Shown here: in pieces, positions 8,393 to 18,214 of the stretch | Numbering within the stretch: the stretch's first letter is position 1 | How the letters are laid out: the number at the start of each line of letters is the position of its first letter | Origin: Bacteroidales bacterium | GTDB lineage: Bacteria > Bacteroidota > Bacteroidia > Bacteroidales > UBA932 | Assembly: GCA_015060325.1 (NCBI GenBank) | Contig: SUYQ01000001.1 | Span: 124,001-188,000 of the forward strand | Length of the DNA stretch: 64,000 nt | Direction of reading: 5' to 3' | Translations under genes and position numbers: made by a program | Notes under the pieces: generated by a model | What the model was told of the DNA's origin: nothing | What the model saw: only the letters and a program-made list of their open reading frames with translations | The model's database searches: none

Positions 8393-9712
8393 TTATTTGC
8401 AGACCATGATGTCGAGGATCATGTTGTCGGTATTCTGCATGCCAACCGATCCGATGCGTCCGAGATTCTGAATGGTCTTTTCGATATCTTTCTCAATGAT
8501 GCCGTCGTGCTCTGAGATGCACATTCCTTCGCGGGCAAGAACTGCTGACTGGAGCGCGCTGGATACGCCTGAGGCTACTTTCATCGCGCACCCTACCTTG
8601 GCACCGTCGCAGACCATGCCGGTGATGTTTCCTATCATGTTCTTGATTGCCGAGCAGATCTGTCCGTAATCACCTCCACGAAGATATACAAGTCCGCAGG
8701 CTGATCCGGTAGATGCTATCACGCATCCGCAAAGAGCTGAAAGTTTGCCGAGATATCCTTTGATATGAATTGCAATAAGGTGGCTCAGAACGAGAGCTCG
8801 CGCCAGACGTTCGTCATCGGTTCCATATTTAATAGAGTAGGCGATCACAGGCATTGTTACTGTAATGCCCTGGTTTCCGCTGCCGGAATTGCTCATTGCT
8901 GCTAGTGTGCATCCTGCCATACGTGCGTCAGATGCCGCAGCTGTGAGAGACATTGCAAAGCTTAGGAAATCGTCCCCGAACACTTCTCGGTTTGCGCTGG
9001 ATCTTATCGCCTGACCTACCCTTAGTCCGTAATTGCCCTTCAGACCCTCATAAGCCAGTGCCAGATTCAGCGTGCGTGATTCGAGGATGAAGGCGATGTC
9101 TTCATATGGTACTGAACATGCGAAGTCGAAGATTTCTTTGACAGAAAGCTTATATTCCAATGTGGATTTACTTGTTTCATTGCAGTTTTCGGTGATGGAT
9201 TTACCGGAGGTAAGGACCTTGTCTCCGAAACTGATTTCAACAATGTTGTCATGATCGTCCTGGATTGTTGCAGCTGCTTTTTCCGATCCGGCTGTCACTG
9301 TGGCCTTGACGTATAGTTTGCGGTTCGTATCTGCCAGTCTTATATCCACTCTTTCCTTTTCCACCATCTGTTTTGCTGCTGCGATGGAACTTTCATTCAA
9401 GTCGTGCAGCACTTCGAGACCATAGCATGATTTTCCGCAGACGCCCCCTAGGGCTGCAGCAATATGCAGTCCGACCATACCTGTGCCCGGTATGCCGACT
9501 CCCATTCCGTTCTTGAGGATATTTCCACTGACTTCTACCATTATATGATAGCTGTCAGTCGATCTCCATCCACAGGCGCATGGACAGTTCTCTTCAATGG
9601 TCTCCATCGCTTTTGCCACGGCAAGAGCAACGGCTATAGGTTCTGTGCAACCTAATGCCGGTTTGACCTCCTTTCGGATAAGTTCGATGATCTCGGATTG
9701 TCTGTTTGTCAT
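8393..9712 (-). CDS. UPF0597/CyuA-type L-cysteine desulfidase or serine dehydratase-like protein
   Basis: 439 residues. The opening EVKPALGCTEPIAVALAVAKA is the hallmark of the UPF0597 family (YhaM/CyuA). The C-terminal half resembles the alpha subunit of iron-sulfur L-serine dehydratase, with SNSGSGNQGITVTMPV (about residues 270-285) and several Cys suited to an Fe-S cluster. Characterised relatives break L-cysteine into H2S, ammonia and pyruvate. The ATG overlaps the stop of the upstream amidase gene (ATGA), so it is the last gene of a four-gene operon. Confidence 0.85.
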   Translation of the reverse strand: MTNRQSEIIELIRKEVKPALGCTEPIAVALAVAKAMETIEENCPCACGWRSTDSYHIMVEVSGNILKNGMGVGIPGTGMVGLHIAAALGGVCGKSCYGLEVLHDLNESSIAAAKQMVEKERVDIRLADTNRKLYVKATVTAGSEKAAATIQDDHDNIVEISFGDKVLTSGKSITENCNETSKSTLEYKLSVKEIFDFACSVPYEDIAFILESRTLNLALAYEGLKGNYGLRVGQAIRSSANREVFGDDFLSFAMSLTAAASDARMAGCTLAAMSNSGSGNQGITVTMPVIAYSIKYGTDDERLARALVLSHLIAIHIKGYLGKLSALCGCVIASTGSACGLVYLRGGDYGQICSAIKNMIGNITGMVCDGAKVGCAMKVASGVSSALQSAVLAREGMCISEHDGIIEKDIEKTIQNLGRIGSVGMQNTDNMILDIMVCK

Positions 9713-12700
9713 CTGTTGAAATATTCGAGTGTCAATGATATGATTCTTTCAATCTGACTTTCTTCCTTCAAGGTCTCTATAGGAAAGCCAAGGCATACGC
9801 TTTTATATCCTTTGCCTTCCTTGCAGATTCCTGCTGGGATATCTGTGTCGGAGTATTTGAGGAAGGTACTTGCCTTACCCCTTGGAGAAATACCGTCAGG
9901 CGATTCAACGCTATAGCATTTTTCGTTTATACTGTTGTGGAATGTAATGGATTCACCTTTGCTGGTATTGAATCTCTCACAGTTCGTGTAATAGACTTCA
10001 CCAGTCCTGCTTCCGTGCCCGGAAACCAGTCTGTATCCCAGTATTTCTTCGGCGAATTTTATAGATGCTTTCTTGAATTCCTCGTCTTTGTCATACTGGT
10101 ATACTCCTCCCCAGATGTCTGTCGCTATATTTGCACCGCTTATCAGAATATGGCCTCCTTCGGATGTGAAGGCAGTGATGGCTTCCTGCATATCTTCGGT
10201 GAAGACTGTATATCTGACAGGATTATCTGCCGAACCTATTACTGTACTTACCTCTTTTCCGCAGATCATGTCCACACACCATGCATCGAAATCAGTTTCT
10301 TTACAGAATGCTTCATTGCTGCTTGTGCAGAACGGATATCCGGCTTTCATTATGGCCTTTCCGTGAACATATGCAAAATCAAATGTGTTGCCTGCTACAG
10401 TTTTCCCGGCATAGTGCTGATGTGAACCTCCGAATCCCGGATTGTCGTTGGTCTGCCACTCCTCATTGCGGTGGTTCATATACATTTCACCTATGAATGA
10501 TATGTCTCGTATGAATGGTACTCCACTATCTAACGAGTTATCAAATCCTGCATATTCCGGTGTATCGAAGAATGCCGGACCGCTGACTCTGTCAAAGTTG
10601 TTGACAATCAGCACATTATTTTTCTGGTTCCTTTTTGAATCCGGTCTTCCGATGCAGACTGTTTCAGATGGGAAACTTTTACCTCCGTCATTGAATGCCT
10701 CGACTTTGAAGCTGTAGATATGACCATCTTCAATCTCGACATTGTATGACAGTGTCTTGCCGTTCTCTGCAGCTTCAATTATTTTTCCCGTGTCAAATGC
10801 GCCGTCGTCAATTCTGGTGTATAGAATATATCCGGTAGGAACTGCTGTAGGTTCAAGCTCGTCGACTCTGTCCTGCCAACTGATTCTAGCTTCCGAATTT
10901 TTCGCAAATTCCACTTTCATATGTGTTACAGGAAGGGGCTGGACAGTATATGGAATACCATATCTGTTGCTGAGATATTTCAGCATTCCTTTGTAAACGG
11001 CTCTGCTTACTGAAAAGCGGAATGCGGGATCCAGACCGTATTTCATGTCTCCAAAGTTCTGGTGGGAGAGTATCTCCAGAAGCATTGACGGAGATGATGG
11101 TGTACGTGATTCTCTGTATCCCCGATTCCGGATCTGTCTTCTGCTCCATTCAGGATTGTATTGCTTTCTGATATCATGTACGATCTGGGTCTGCACTACA
11201 TCAGCAAACTCACGGCTTGTCATTCTGCTTTCTCCGCTAGGAAGCTCGAACTTGCCTTCGGATTCGTATGTGTAGATCGTAAGCGTGCCTATGATCGAAT
11301 CATCAGGAGTGACACCGGCATCACTATGAAAACCAAGTGTCAGGTCAACAGGGATTCCAAGACCTTCTGCCTTAGGGTTCATGCATGAACCGCCGCTGAT
11401 CCAGTTTACCCAGTCGCCACGGCACATGTAGTCATCTGTGTAGTCGTTGTCCTCTTCACTTGCATTGTAGATGCTTTGGTCAACACCGGAATATTGCAGC
11501 CAATATCTGGCGCCTTCTACCGATCTCGGCATACCGGATATCTCAGCGTCGTCTTCGGAACCTTCAGGAGCTCTTGCAATATTGCCCATGCCTCCTCCGA
11601 ATCTTACAGCATCAGCCGTCACAATGGCCCCCTTTTCATGTTCATATCCATCCGGGGTCATTGAACTTAGCGTTACATATCCTTCGGAACCTTTGTCAAA
11701 TTCGAATGTCCCTAGGTATACCCATGTGCCTCCTCCCAGCTGTTGGTTGACAATGAATTCACTGGTGCCACCCATATGGTTTACCTGGTAGTGGGCTGCT
11801 CTTGTGCTGTTATGGAGTGACTTATATGAAATGTATACTGAATAATGTCCTCTTTCCGGTATATCGGGCCTCCATAGCGCAGTGGCATGCTTGTCTTTCG
11901 AATCCGGTCTGGTACATTCTGCCCTTCTTGCGGTGCCCATTCCGAAGGGAGATTCAAAATTGAGGTATGTCTCCTGAATATCTGCGAATCCGTCTCCGAC
12001 ATCTTTCCATCTGCCGGTCTCTTCATACACTGCACTGCCTCTGCCTCCTAGGCATTCATCATTGTCGGCGATGACTTCATTGGTCTGTATGTCCCTTTCG
12101 CGTGGCATCATAATATAGGCGCCTGCATTTTCCAGCATAGGAACAAGAAACGGAAGTACGTAGCTTTGTGTGTACATGTCTTCAACCGTCTGGAACAGGC
12201 AAGGCCTCTGCCAGTTCCATCTTCTGGCTCCGCTGTCGTATATGTACCCGTGACTTTGCCAGAGTGCTATATTTCTGCCACTCAGGCCTTTGCTGTATTC
12301 CTGAGCTTTATATCCTTTGACAAAATCCTCACGGTTTTGCGGCTGCTGTGTTCGGTTGTGCGACTTGAATGAACTTCCCTTGAAGCTCAATGAAGCTACT
12401 TCGATTGTGCTGATGTCGACATTTTTTGTGTAGACCTTTCCTACTTTGAAACTGCTGTACTTAGATGGGAACAGGCATTGCAGATTGTTTCTGAACCATT
12501 GTGCGTCTCCACGTCTGAATGGGAAATCTCCAAGGCTTTCATCGAAATAGAAATCAAGTTTGCCGTCTCTTTTGAGAATGCTTTTGATCTTTAGACCACC
12601 TCTGACCGATGTCTTCTCAATCATCAGATTTCTGAGTGAGTCGCATGCTGGTTTGAAGTCCTTTACAATCGAAGTCTGTGCATTTGATGTCAAAAATAAG

Positions 12701-12735
12701 ATGAACAATAATGAAACGGCGAAGAGTCTTTTCAT
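9709..12735 (-). CDS. Secreted amidase-like protein with golvesin-like and Fn3 domains
   Basis: 1008 residues with a signal peptide (MKRLFAVSLLFILFLTSNAQ). Regions seen in order: a GRNIALWQSHGYIYD region (about 150-165), which looks like the start of an N-acetylmuramoyl-L-alanine amidase-3-like fold; a golvesin C-terminal-like beta domain (about 285-380, HYSVYISY... GGGTWVYLGTFEF); the rest of the amidase-like domain with LGFHSDAG (about 465); a fibronectin type III stretch (about 610-700, ending FKVEAFNDGGKSFPSE); and a C-terminal domain. Such proteins are often annotated as xanthan lyase or amidase in Bacteroidales. Expected role: cell-wall or glycan hydrolysis outside the cytoplasm. It lies one base after the VanZ gene and overlaps the CyuA-like gene by four bases. 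Confidence 0.8.
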   Translation of the reverse strand: MKRLFAVSLLFILFLTSNAQTSIVKDFKPACDSLRNLMIEKTSVRGGLKIKSILKRDGKLDFYFDESLGDFPFRRGDAQWFRNNLQCLFPSKYSSFKVGKVYTKNVDISTIEVASLSFKGSSFKSHNRTQQPQNREDFVKGYKAQEYSKGLSGRNIALWQSHGYIYDSGARRWNWQRPCLFQTVEDMYTQSYVLPFLVPMLENAGAYIMMPRERDIQTNEVIADNDECLGGRGSAVYEETGRWKDVGDGFADIQETYLNFESPFGMGTARRAECTRPDSKDKHATALWRPDIPERGHYSVYISYKSLHNSTRAAHYQVNHMGGTSEFIVNQQLGGGTWVYLGTFEFDKGSEGYVTLSSMTPDGYEHEKGAIVTADAVRFGGGMGNIARAPEGSEDDAEISGMPRSVEGARYWLQYSGVDQSIYNASEEDNDYTDDYMCRGDWVNWISGGSCMNPKAEGLGIPVDLTLGFHSDAGVTPDDSIIGTLTIYTYESEGKFELPSGESRMTSREFADVVQTQIVHDIRKQYNPEWSRRQIRNRGYRESRTPSSPSMLLEILSHQNFGDMKYGLDPAFRFSVSRAVYKGMLKYLSNRYGIPYTVQPLPVTHMKVEFAKNSEARISWQDRVDELEPTAVPTGYILYTRIDDGAFDTGKIIEAAENGKTLSYNVEIEDGHIYSFKVEAFNDGGKSFPSETVCIGRPDSKRNQKNNVLIVNNFDRVSGPAFFDTPEYAGFDNSLDSGVPFIRDISFIGEMYMNHRNEEWQTNDNPGFGGSHQHYAGKTVAGNTFDFAYVHGKAIMKAGYPFCTSSNEAFCKETDFDAWCVDMICGKEVSTVIGSADNPVRYTVFTEDMQEAITAFTSEGGHILISGANIATDIWGGVYQYDKDEEFKKASIKFAEEILGYRLVSGHGSRTGEVYYTNCERFNTSKGESITFHNSINEKCYSVESPDGISPRGKASTFLKYSDTDIPAGICKEGKGYKSVCLGFPIETLKEESQIERIISLTLEYFNR

Positions 12736-12736
12736 A

Positions 12737-13141
12737 TCAGTATGCTTTTCTTGATTTCTTTATGAGTAAACCTGATGCTATGGCTGCATAGCCGGTAATG
12801 AGACCTATTCCATCAGCCAGCAGATCCTTCGTTTCATATGAACGGGAGCTAAGCCGGTCCTGCACTATTTCTGTAAGGAAAGCAATCATGGCTCCTATAA
12901 GCAGCATGGTTGTAAGAACAAGCATCTTTCTCCAGAATGATCCGTTCTTTCTTCTGAAGGTCATGTAGGAAAGGGGAGTAAATGGAAGAAACATAAGGAA
13001 ATGTGCCGCCTTGTCGGATGGGATGCCCCACCATTTATCCGACATGTCCGGGACTTTGTCTGCGTGAGCAAAGCACAAGACAGCGACTGCTGCCAGGTAC
13101 AGGCAGAAGACTACGGCCATTATATTTATTCTTGTTTTCAT
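12737..13141 (-). CDS. VanZ family membrane protein
   Basis: 134 residues with about four transmembrane helices. The DKAAHFLMF motif (residues 44-52) and the later TEIVQDRLSSRSYETKDLLA stretch match the VanZ-like family. One member lowers teicoplanin susceptibility; most are uncharacterised. It lies 6 bases after the MsbA-like gene and 1 base before the amidase gene on the same strand. Confidence 0.85.
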   Translation of the reverse strand: MKTRINIMAVVFCLYLAAVAVLCFAHADKVPDMSDKWWGIPSDKAAHFLMFLPFTPLSYMTFRRKNGSFWRKMLVLTTMLLIGAMIAFLTEIVQDRLSSRSYETKDLLADGIGLITGYAAIASGLLIKKSRKAY

Positions 13142-13147
13142 TAGGCT

Positions 13148-14980
13148 CTAGAGTGCCTGCATGTCATTCAGTCTCTTGTAGTAGCCATTCAGGGCTATGA
13201 GTTCTTCATGTCTGCCTCTTTCAACGATCCTACCTTCATGCATTACACAGATTTCATCTGCATTCTTTATCGTAGAAAGCCTGTGGGCAATGGCGATCGT
13301 CGTTCTTGTTCCTGTGAGACGGTCAAGGGCTTCCTGCACAAGTTTCTCGGATTCCGTGTCCAGAGCAGATGTCGCCTCGTCCAGGATGAGGATATCAGGA
13401 TTCTTGAGAATCGCGCGTGCAATACTGATGCGCTGTCTCTGACCTCCGGAGAGTTTCATTCCTCTGTCGCCGATATTGGTCATATATCCTTCTTCCTTCT
13501 CCATGATGAAGTCATGGGCATTTGCTATCTTCGCGGCCTCGATGACCTGTTCCATTGTAGCATTTTCCACTCCGAAGGTGATGTTGTTGAATATCGTATC
13601 GTTGAACAGGATAGCTTCCTGATTGACGTTGCCTATATATCCCCGGAGCTCCTTTATCCTCATATTGCGGATATCCACTCCGTCGATGGTGATGCTGCCC
13701 TTCTGGATGTCATAGTATCTCGGAATGAGGTCGACAAGCGTTGATTTTCCAGAGCCGGACTGACCGACAAGGGCGATCATCTTGCCTTTAGGTATGGTTA
13801 TGTTTATGTCTTTCAGTACCTCATGGCTGTCATCGTAGCTGAAATGCAGACCCTTGATTTCGATCTTATCATTGAATCCGTTGATGCTGACCGGATCGTC
13901 AATCTCCGTGATGTCATTTACAGCTTCCATGATGGTGTTGACTCTTTCGATGGATGCGATACCCTTCGGAATTGCGTATCCCGCTTTAGACAGTTCCTTC
14001 AGCGGCTGCAGCACGCTGTACAGAATCACCATGAAGAATATGAATGTAGGAGCGTCGATAGGTGATGAGTTACTGAGAATCAGTGTTCCTCCGAACCAGA
14101 GTACAATCATGATCATTGCTGTTCCGAGCAGCTCACTTACAGGATGTGCAGATGCCTGACGGATCTCCACTCTGTTCACTGCATTCCTGTATATGTTGGC
14201 GGTGTTCTTGAATCTTTCCTTCATCTTGTCCTCGGCAATGAATGCCTTGATGATTCGCAGACCGCCCAATGTTTCGTCGAATTGTGAGAGTATTTCGCTC
14301 CATCTGCTCTGGGCTTCCAGTGATCTGGCCTTCAGTTTCTTTCCAATGGCACTCATCACCCATGCCATCAGCGGCACAACTGAAATTGTAAAGAGGGCAA
14401 GCTGCCAGCTGGTGTAGATGAGTGTTCCAAAATAGAACATTATGAGGATCGGATTCTTTATGAGCATATCAAGCGAACTTGTAATTGAGCTCTCGATCTG
14501 CGAAACGTCTCCGGTCATCCTTGCTATGATGTCTCCTTTCTTCTGATGTGAGAAGAACTTCAGAGGAAGCCCCATCAGCTTGTTGTACATCTGGATTCTG
14601 ATATCTCGGATGATACCGCTCCTCATAGGTACCATTACGGCAGAAGAACCGAAGTAACAAGCGGTCTTCAATACGGTGATGGTCAACATGAACAATCCGA
14701 GGTACATGAGCGTCATCGATCCGCCGACAGTATCGATCAGCTGGGTGACATAGAAGTACATGTTGTTCATGACGATGTCCTTCATCTCACCAGGACCGTC
14801 CCATGGCATGAATTCATAGACGGTGTTGTCCATCCCGAAAAGGATCTGGAGAATCGGAATGATCAGTGCAAATGAAAATATATTGAATATTGCCGAAAAT
14901 ATGGTCAGGATTATTGACCATATAAGGTTCTTTTTGTAGGGGGAGACGTAGGTTCGGAGTATCCGGAAGAATTCTCTCAT
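13148..14980 (-). CDS. ABC transporter, fused permease and ATPase (MsbA-like)
   Basis: 610 residues: six-helix permease domain (about 1-330) followed by an ATPase domain with Walker A GQSGSGKST at 406-414, signature LSGGQRQR at about 510 and Walker B LILDEATSALD at about 531-541, then the H-loop AHRLST. The size and arrangement fit the lipid flippase/multidrug half-transporter group to which MsbA belongs, working as a homodimer in the inner membrane. The substrate is not provable here. First gene of a minus-strand operon with VanZ, amidase and CyuA-like genes. Confidence 0.9.
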   Translation of the reverse strand: MREFFRILRTYVSPYKKNLIWSIILTIFSAIFNIFSFALIIPILQILFGMDNTVYEFMPWDGPGEMKDIVMNNMYFYVTQLIDTVGGSMTLMYLGLFMLTITVLKTACYFGSSAVMVPMRSGIIRDIRIQMYNKLMGLPLKFFSHQKKGDIIARMTGDVSQIESSITSSLDMLIKNPILIMFYFGTLIYTSWQLALFTISVVPLMAWVMSAIGKKLKARSLEAQSRWSEILSQFDETLGGLRIIKAFIAEDKMKERFKNTANIYRNAVNRVEIRQASAHPVSELLGTAMIMIVLWFGGTLILSNSSPIDAPTFIFFMVILYSVLQPLKELSKAGYAIPKGIASIERVNTIMEAVNDITEIDDPVSINGFNDKIEIKGLHFSYDDSHEVLKDINITIPKGKMIALVGQSGSGKSTLVDLIPRYYDIQKGSITIDGVDIRNMRIKELRGYIGNVNQEAILFNDTIFNNITFGVENATMEQVIEAAKIANAHDFIMEKEEGYMTNIGDRGMKLSGGQRQRISIARAILKNPDILILDEATSALDTESEKLVQEALDRLTGTRTTIAIAHRLSTIKNADEICVMHEGRIVERGRHEELIALNGYYKRLNDMQAL

Positions 14981-15006
14981 TTCTAATATTCTTTTATTTT
15001 AACCCT

Positions 15007-15038
15007 CAAAGATAGACATTTTTTTTGTCTCCACCAAC
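15007..15038 (-). promoter_or_regulatory. Promoter of the MsbA-VanZ-amidase operon
   Basis: Minus-strand TATCTTTG (plus 15007-15014) with TTG (15035-15037) 20 bases upstream. The expected start is near 15001, about 20 bases before the ATG. Confidence 0.5.
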
Positions 15039-15041
15039 TGA

Positions 15042-16079
15042 TCACTGCATCATCTTTTCCAGCCAGTGGTAAATCAGGAAAATACGCTTTTTCAGTATGT
15101 CTAAGTCAATGGTATCCACGGTGTCCCACGTCTTGTTGTTGTTCATGGTGATGCCGGATGTGAAGAGCACGGCAGAAATGCCGTTGTCGATGAATATGCG
15201 CTGGTCAGAGAGACGATAGAACATCTTTGTGAAGTCTCTGCTGCCGTAATATGTCAGGTCTATGTCCATGTCAATGGCATACATCCGGTTGCAGATTGAC
15301 AGCATGTCTCTCTTTATCGGTTTCAATGATTCGGTTCCAAGCATGATCATATAATCCTTGCGGCCGGATTTCAGCGGAGATAATGTGCTGCCTATCTGAT
15401 CGATGTTGACCATCAGGGATATCTTGTCCTTTGTGATAGGTCTCCCTGTCTGCGGATCCTTCAGCTCGCCGTATTCGATCAGTCGCCAGAATGCCTTGGA
15501 ACCGGCCATGTCCTGCTCCTTGCCGTCAAAAGCGACGAAAATCACATTGTGATTGTGACTTTTTCCGTAATCTCTAAGCGCAGTCAGCATTTCAGCCAGA
15601 TTGATCAGAGCTACCGTACCTGAAGCGTTGGAATCTGCTCCAGGATACATCTTGCCTGCTAGTATGCCCAGATTGTCGTAATGAGCTCCGACGATTATAT
15701 ATCTGTCACGTGTAAAATGCTTTGATCCCGGCAGCATGCCTGCGATGTTGCGCCCCAGTTCATTCTTACCTAAGTACACCTTCTTTCCATATGACTTCCC
15801 GAGCTTCAGCAGTCCGATCCTTTCGAATTCTCTCTGGATCCAAAATCCTGCTTCGTAGCCTCCTTGTGTGGCAAATCCTCTTCCCTGACATAGTGAGTCG
15901 GTAAGGAATGACATCTGATAGTACAGCTTTTCGGCTGTTACGCATTTCTTGGCGGGCTGATGTTCGCGTGACATTGCATTCTGGGCGCATGCATCGTAGG
16001 CCGGGATGAGGAGCAAGATAACAGCCATCATTAATATGACGACATTATTTGTATGTTTTTTTGCTTTTTTTGTCAGCAT
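15042..16079 (-). CDS. M28 family peptidase-like protein with altered active-site residues
   Basis: 345 residues with an N-terminal hydrophobic signal (VVILMMAVILLLIPAYDACAQ). M28 landmarks are present: GAHYDN (H133), PGADSNASGT (D149) and NIDQIGS. Two usual residues differ. The FxGEE general-base position reads FDGKEQD (Lys187 instead of Glu, metal-ligand Glu188 kept), and the late metal-binding His before DT is Asn in NNNKTWDTVDT. I recall similar FTSGITMN-type sequences in Bacteroidales, so this may be a natural subfamily (glutaminyl-cyclase-like or a pseudoenzyme) rather than a broken gene. Secreted or periplasmic. Confidence 0.85.
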   Translation of the reverse strand: MLTKKAKKHTNNVVILMMAVILLLIPAYDACAQNAMSREHQPAKKCVTAEKLYYQMSFLTDSLCQGRGFATQGGYEAGFWIQREFERIGLLKLGKSYGKKVYLGKNELGRNIAGMLPGSKHFTRDRYIIVGAHYDNLGILAGKMYPGADSNASGTVALINLAEMLTALRDYGKSHNHNVIFVAFDGKEQDMAGSKAFWRLIEYGELKDPQTGRPITKDKISLMVNIDQIGSTLSPLKSGRKDYMIMLGTESLKPIKRDMLSICNRMYAIDMDIDLTYYGSRDFTKMFYRLSDQRIFIDNGISAVLFTSGITMNNNKTWDTVDTIDLDILKKRIFLIYHWLEKMMQ

Positions 16080-16095
16080 GCGCGCAATAAATGAC

Positions 16096-16103
16096 TATAT
16101 TTG
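16096..16103 (+). promoter_or_regulatory. -7 element for the TPR-HAD-MBL operon
   Basis: TATATTTG matches TAnnTTTG, about 80 bases before the TPR gene. The nearest TTTG (16069-16072) is at a slightly long distance (23 bases). Confidence 0.35.
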
Positions 16104-16183
16104 TAGATTGGTGTTTGGGTGTCTCGCACTTCCGGCCCCAAAATTAGAAAAAATAGCCCAAATACGGATAATTTATTTTATAT

Positions 16184-18214
16184 ATGAGCAGATCCTTGAG
16201 ATATATTGCAGCAGTCCTGATGTTACTGATGTCAGGAATGACTGTCCTTCGTGCTCAATATGACAAGGATGTCTTTTCCTTCCGTGGCCGTCAGGCATTG
16301 GCTGACGGTAAGTATGCCCAAGCTATCGAACACTTCAACATTCTTCTCGGACTTGACTCTTCTGACTATTGGACATATTTTTACCGAGGCATAGCGAAAT
16401 ATAATCTAGGGGACCTTCGTGGAGCCAGAAGGGATTTTGACAAGGCAGTAGAAATCAATCCTGTCTTCACATCCGGATACCATTACAGGGGAATTACCGA
16501 AAGCCGTTTCGGTAATTACGACAACGCCCTGGAAGATCTGCAGAGAGCTATAGAACTCCGTCCTGGTGCGGAAGGGCTTTATTTCAGCAGGGGAGTCACA
16601 TATTTCCTGTCCCAGCAGTTTGAAAATGCTGTCGATGATTTTGATTACTATATCCGTAAACAGCCTAAGGATCCGTCTGCATATCTGAACAGAGGTGCAA
16701 GTCATCTCTTCCTTGGTGACACTTTGAAGGCGTTCAGTGATTACAACAAGGCTATACGTCTTGACCGTTTCGATCCCGAGGGATATATCCGGCGCGGGCG
16801 TCTTCATGCAGAGAAGAAGGAGTACGACAAGGCCATTGCAGATATGGACAAGGCCATTGAACTGGATACGGCGAATACATTTGCTTACTTCAACCGCGCA
16901 CTGATGCGTTACGAGAAGCAGAATTATCGTGGGGCAATGGCAGATCTGAACAAGGTCCTGGAAGAGGAGCCGGGCAATGCTCTGACCCTGTATAACAGAG
17001 CGTTGATCTATGTTCAGCTGGAAGCGTACGAAAAGGCTCTGGATGATCTGTACAGGGTGCTTAACATCAATCCGGAAAATGTCCTTGCGTATTTCAACCG
17101 TGCGTCGATCTTTGTGGAGATGGGGCAGTATGCAAATGCCTTGGATGATTATGACAAGGCAATTGAACTGTATCCTGATTTTGTACAGGCATATATGAAC
17201 CGTTCCTATGTCAATCTGATGCTGGGTCGCAAGGCGTCTTCCAAAAATGATTATGACACAGCCCGGAAAAAGATGCAGGAATATCGCGAGGGAGCATCTT
17301 CAGGCGCACTTTCACTTGCGGATACTACAAGGAAGTACAATTCGCTCTTATCCCTCGATGCAGATTTTGCAAAGAAGGATTTCAATGACGAACTGCTGCA
17401 GAACAGGGATATAGATGTGAGACTCAGGCCTTTGTACCGATTTGTGCTTGTGGACGGGAGAGATGATACGAAATATGCACTGGCCAGAGGCTATGAAAAT
17501 CCTTTGCTGACCAGATTCCTCTCAGGGCTTCCGGTACCTGTTGCCGTGGCACAGCGTCAGGATGAGGTTTCTGCACGGACATTATCGCGGACAGAGGCTG
17601 CCATTGCCTCTGGTGATTCTCCATCAGCCTCTTTTGTAAGAGCTCTATATGAGTTATATCTCAAACGCTTCAACGCATCCCTCAATAACTATAATGATGC
17701 AATTGAAAAGACTGAAGGACTTGCCTCCGGAAGAACTCTTATGCAGTTCGATGATTATTATAAAGCCTATTATCTTATGAACAGAGGTGTGCTTCGAGCA
17801 GACATGATTGAGTTCCTGGCATCGATTGAGAGCAATGTACAGGTGCTGAGTCTGGATGATACCGGCAATACGAGGGCAAGAGTGAAGGACCAGGTCAGCA
17901 CAAGCTATGACTATGGCGATGCCGTAAGGGATATGGAGGCAGCTGCAGCAATATTGACCGACAGCCCATATATCTATTTCAATCTGGGCAACCTTTACTG
18001 TCTTTCGAAAGAGCATATAAAGTCAATTGAAAACTATACTAAAGCCATAGAAATCTATCCATATATGGGAGATGCTTATTTTAACCGTGGATTGCTGCTT
18101 ATCTACCTGAAGGATAAGGATAAGGGATGCGTCGATCTGTCGAGAGCAGGAGAGCTTGGCGTGCAGGATGCATATGGAGTGATAAAGAAATATTGTGAGA
18201 AACAGAATGAGTAA
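16184..18214 (+). CDS. Secreted tetratricopeptide repeat protein
   Basis: 676 residues with a signal peptide (SLRYIAAVLMLLMSGMTVLRAQ). About ten TPR units cover residues 30-370, with recurring ALADLNKVLEEEP, ALDDYDKAIELYP and YFNRA patterns. A less regular middle (370-590) follows, then one or two more repeats near the C-terminus (YIYFNLGNLYCLSKEH; DAYFNRGLLL). TPRs form a superhelix for protein-protein contacts, here probably in the periplasm; the partner is unknown. The stop overlaps the start of the HAD gene. Confidence 0.9.
   Translation: MSRSLRYIAAVLMLLMSGMTVLRAQYDKDVFSFRGRQALADGKYAQAIEHFNILLGLDSSDYWTYFYRGIAKYNLGDLRGARRDFDKAVEINPVFTSGYHYRGITESRFGNYDNALEDLQRAIELRPGAEGLYFSRGVTYFLSQQFENAVDDFDYYIRKQPKDPSAYLNRGASHLFLGDTLKAFSDYNKAIRLDRFDPEGYIRRGRLHAEKKEYDKAIADMDKAIELDTANTFAYFNRALMRYEKQNYRGAMADLNKVLEEEPGNALTLYNRALIYVQLEAYEKALDDLYRVLNINPENVLAYFNRASIFVEMGQYANALDDYDKAIELYPDFVQAYMNRSYVNLMLGRKASSKNDYDTARKKMQEYREGASSGALSLADTTRKYNSLLSLDADFAKKDFNDELLQNRDIDVRLRPLYRFVLVDGRDDTKYALARGYENPLLTRFLSGLPVPVAVAQRQDEVSARTLSRTEAAIASGDSPSASFVRALYELYLKRFNASLNNYNDAIEKTEGLASGRTLMQFDDYYKAYYLMNRGVLRADMIEFLASIESNVQVLSLDDTGNTRARVKDQVSTSYDYGDAVRDMEAAAAILTDSPYIYFNLGNLYCLSKEHIKSIENYTKAIEIYPYMGDAYFNRGLLLIYLKDKDKGCVDLSRAGELGVQDAYGVIKKYCEKQNE

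Noticed and set aside
13208..13744. Open frame of 178 codons antisense to the MsbA-like ATPase
   Set aside because: Lies across Walker B and signature motifs of a convincing ABC transporter; a shadow frame.
15001..15041. Run of eight T near 15018-15027 as a terminator
   Set aside because: No stable hairpin precedes it on either strand; it lies inside the MsbA-like promoter spacer.
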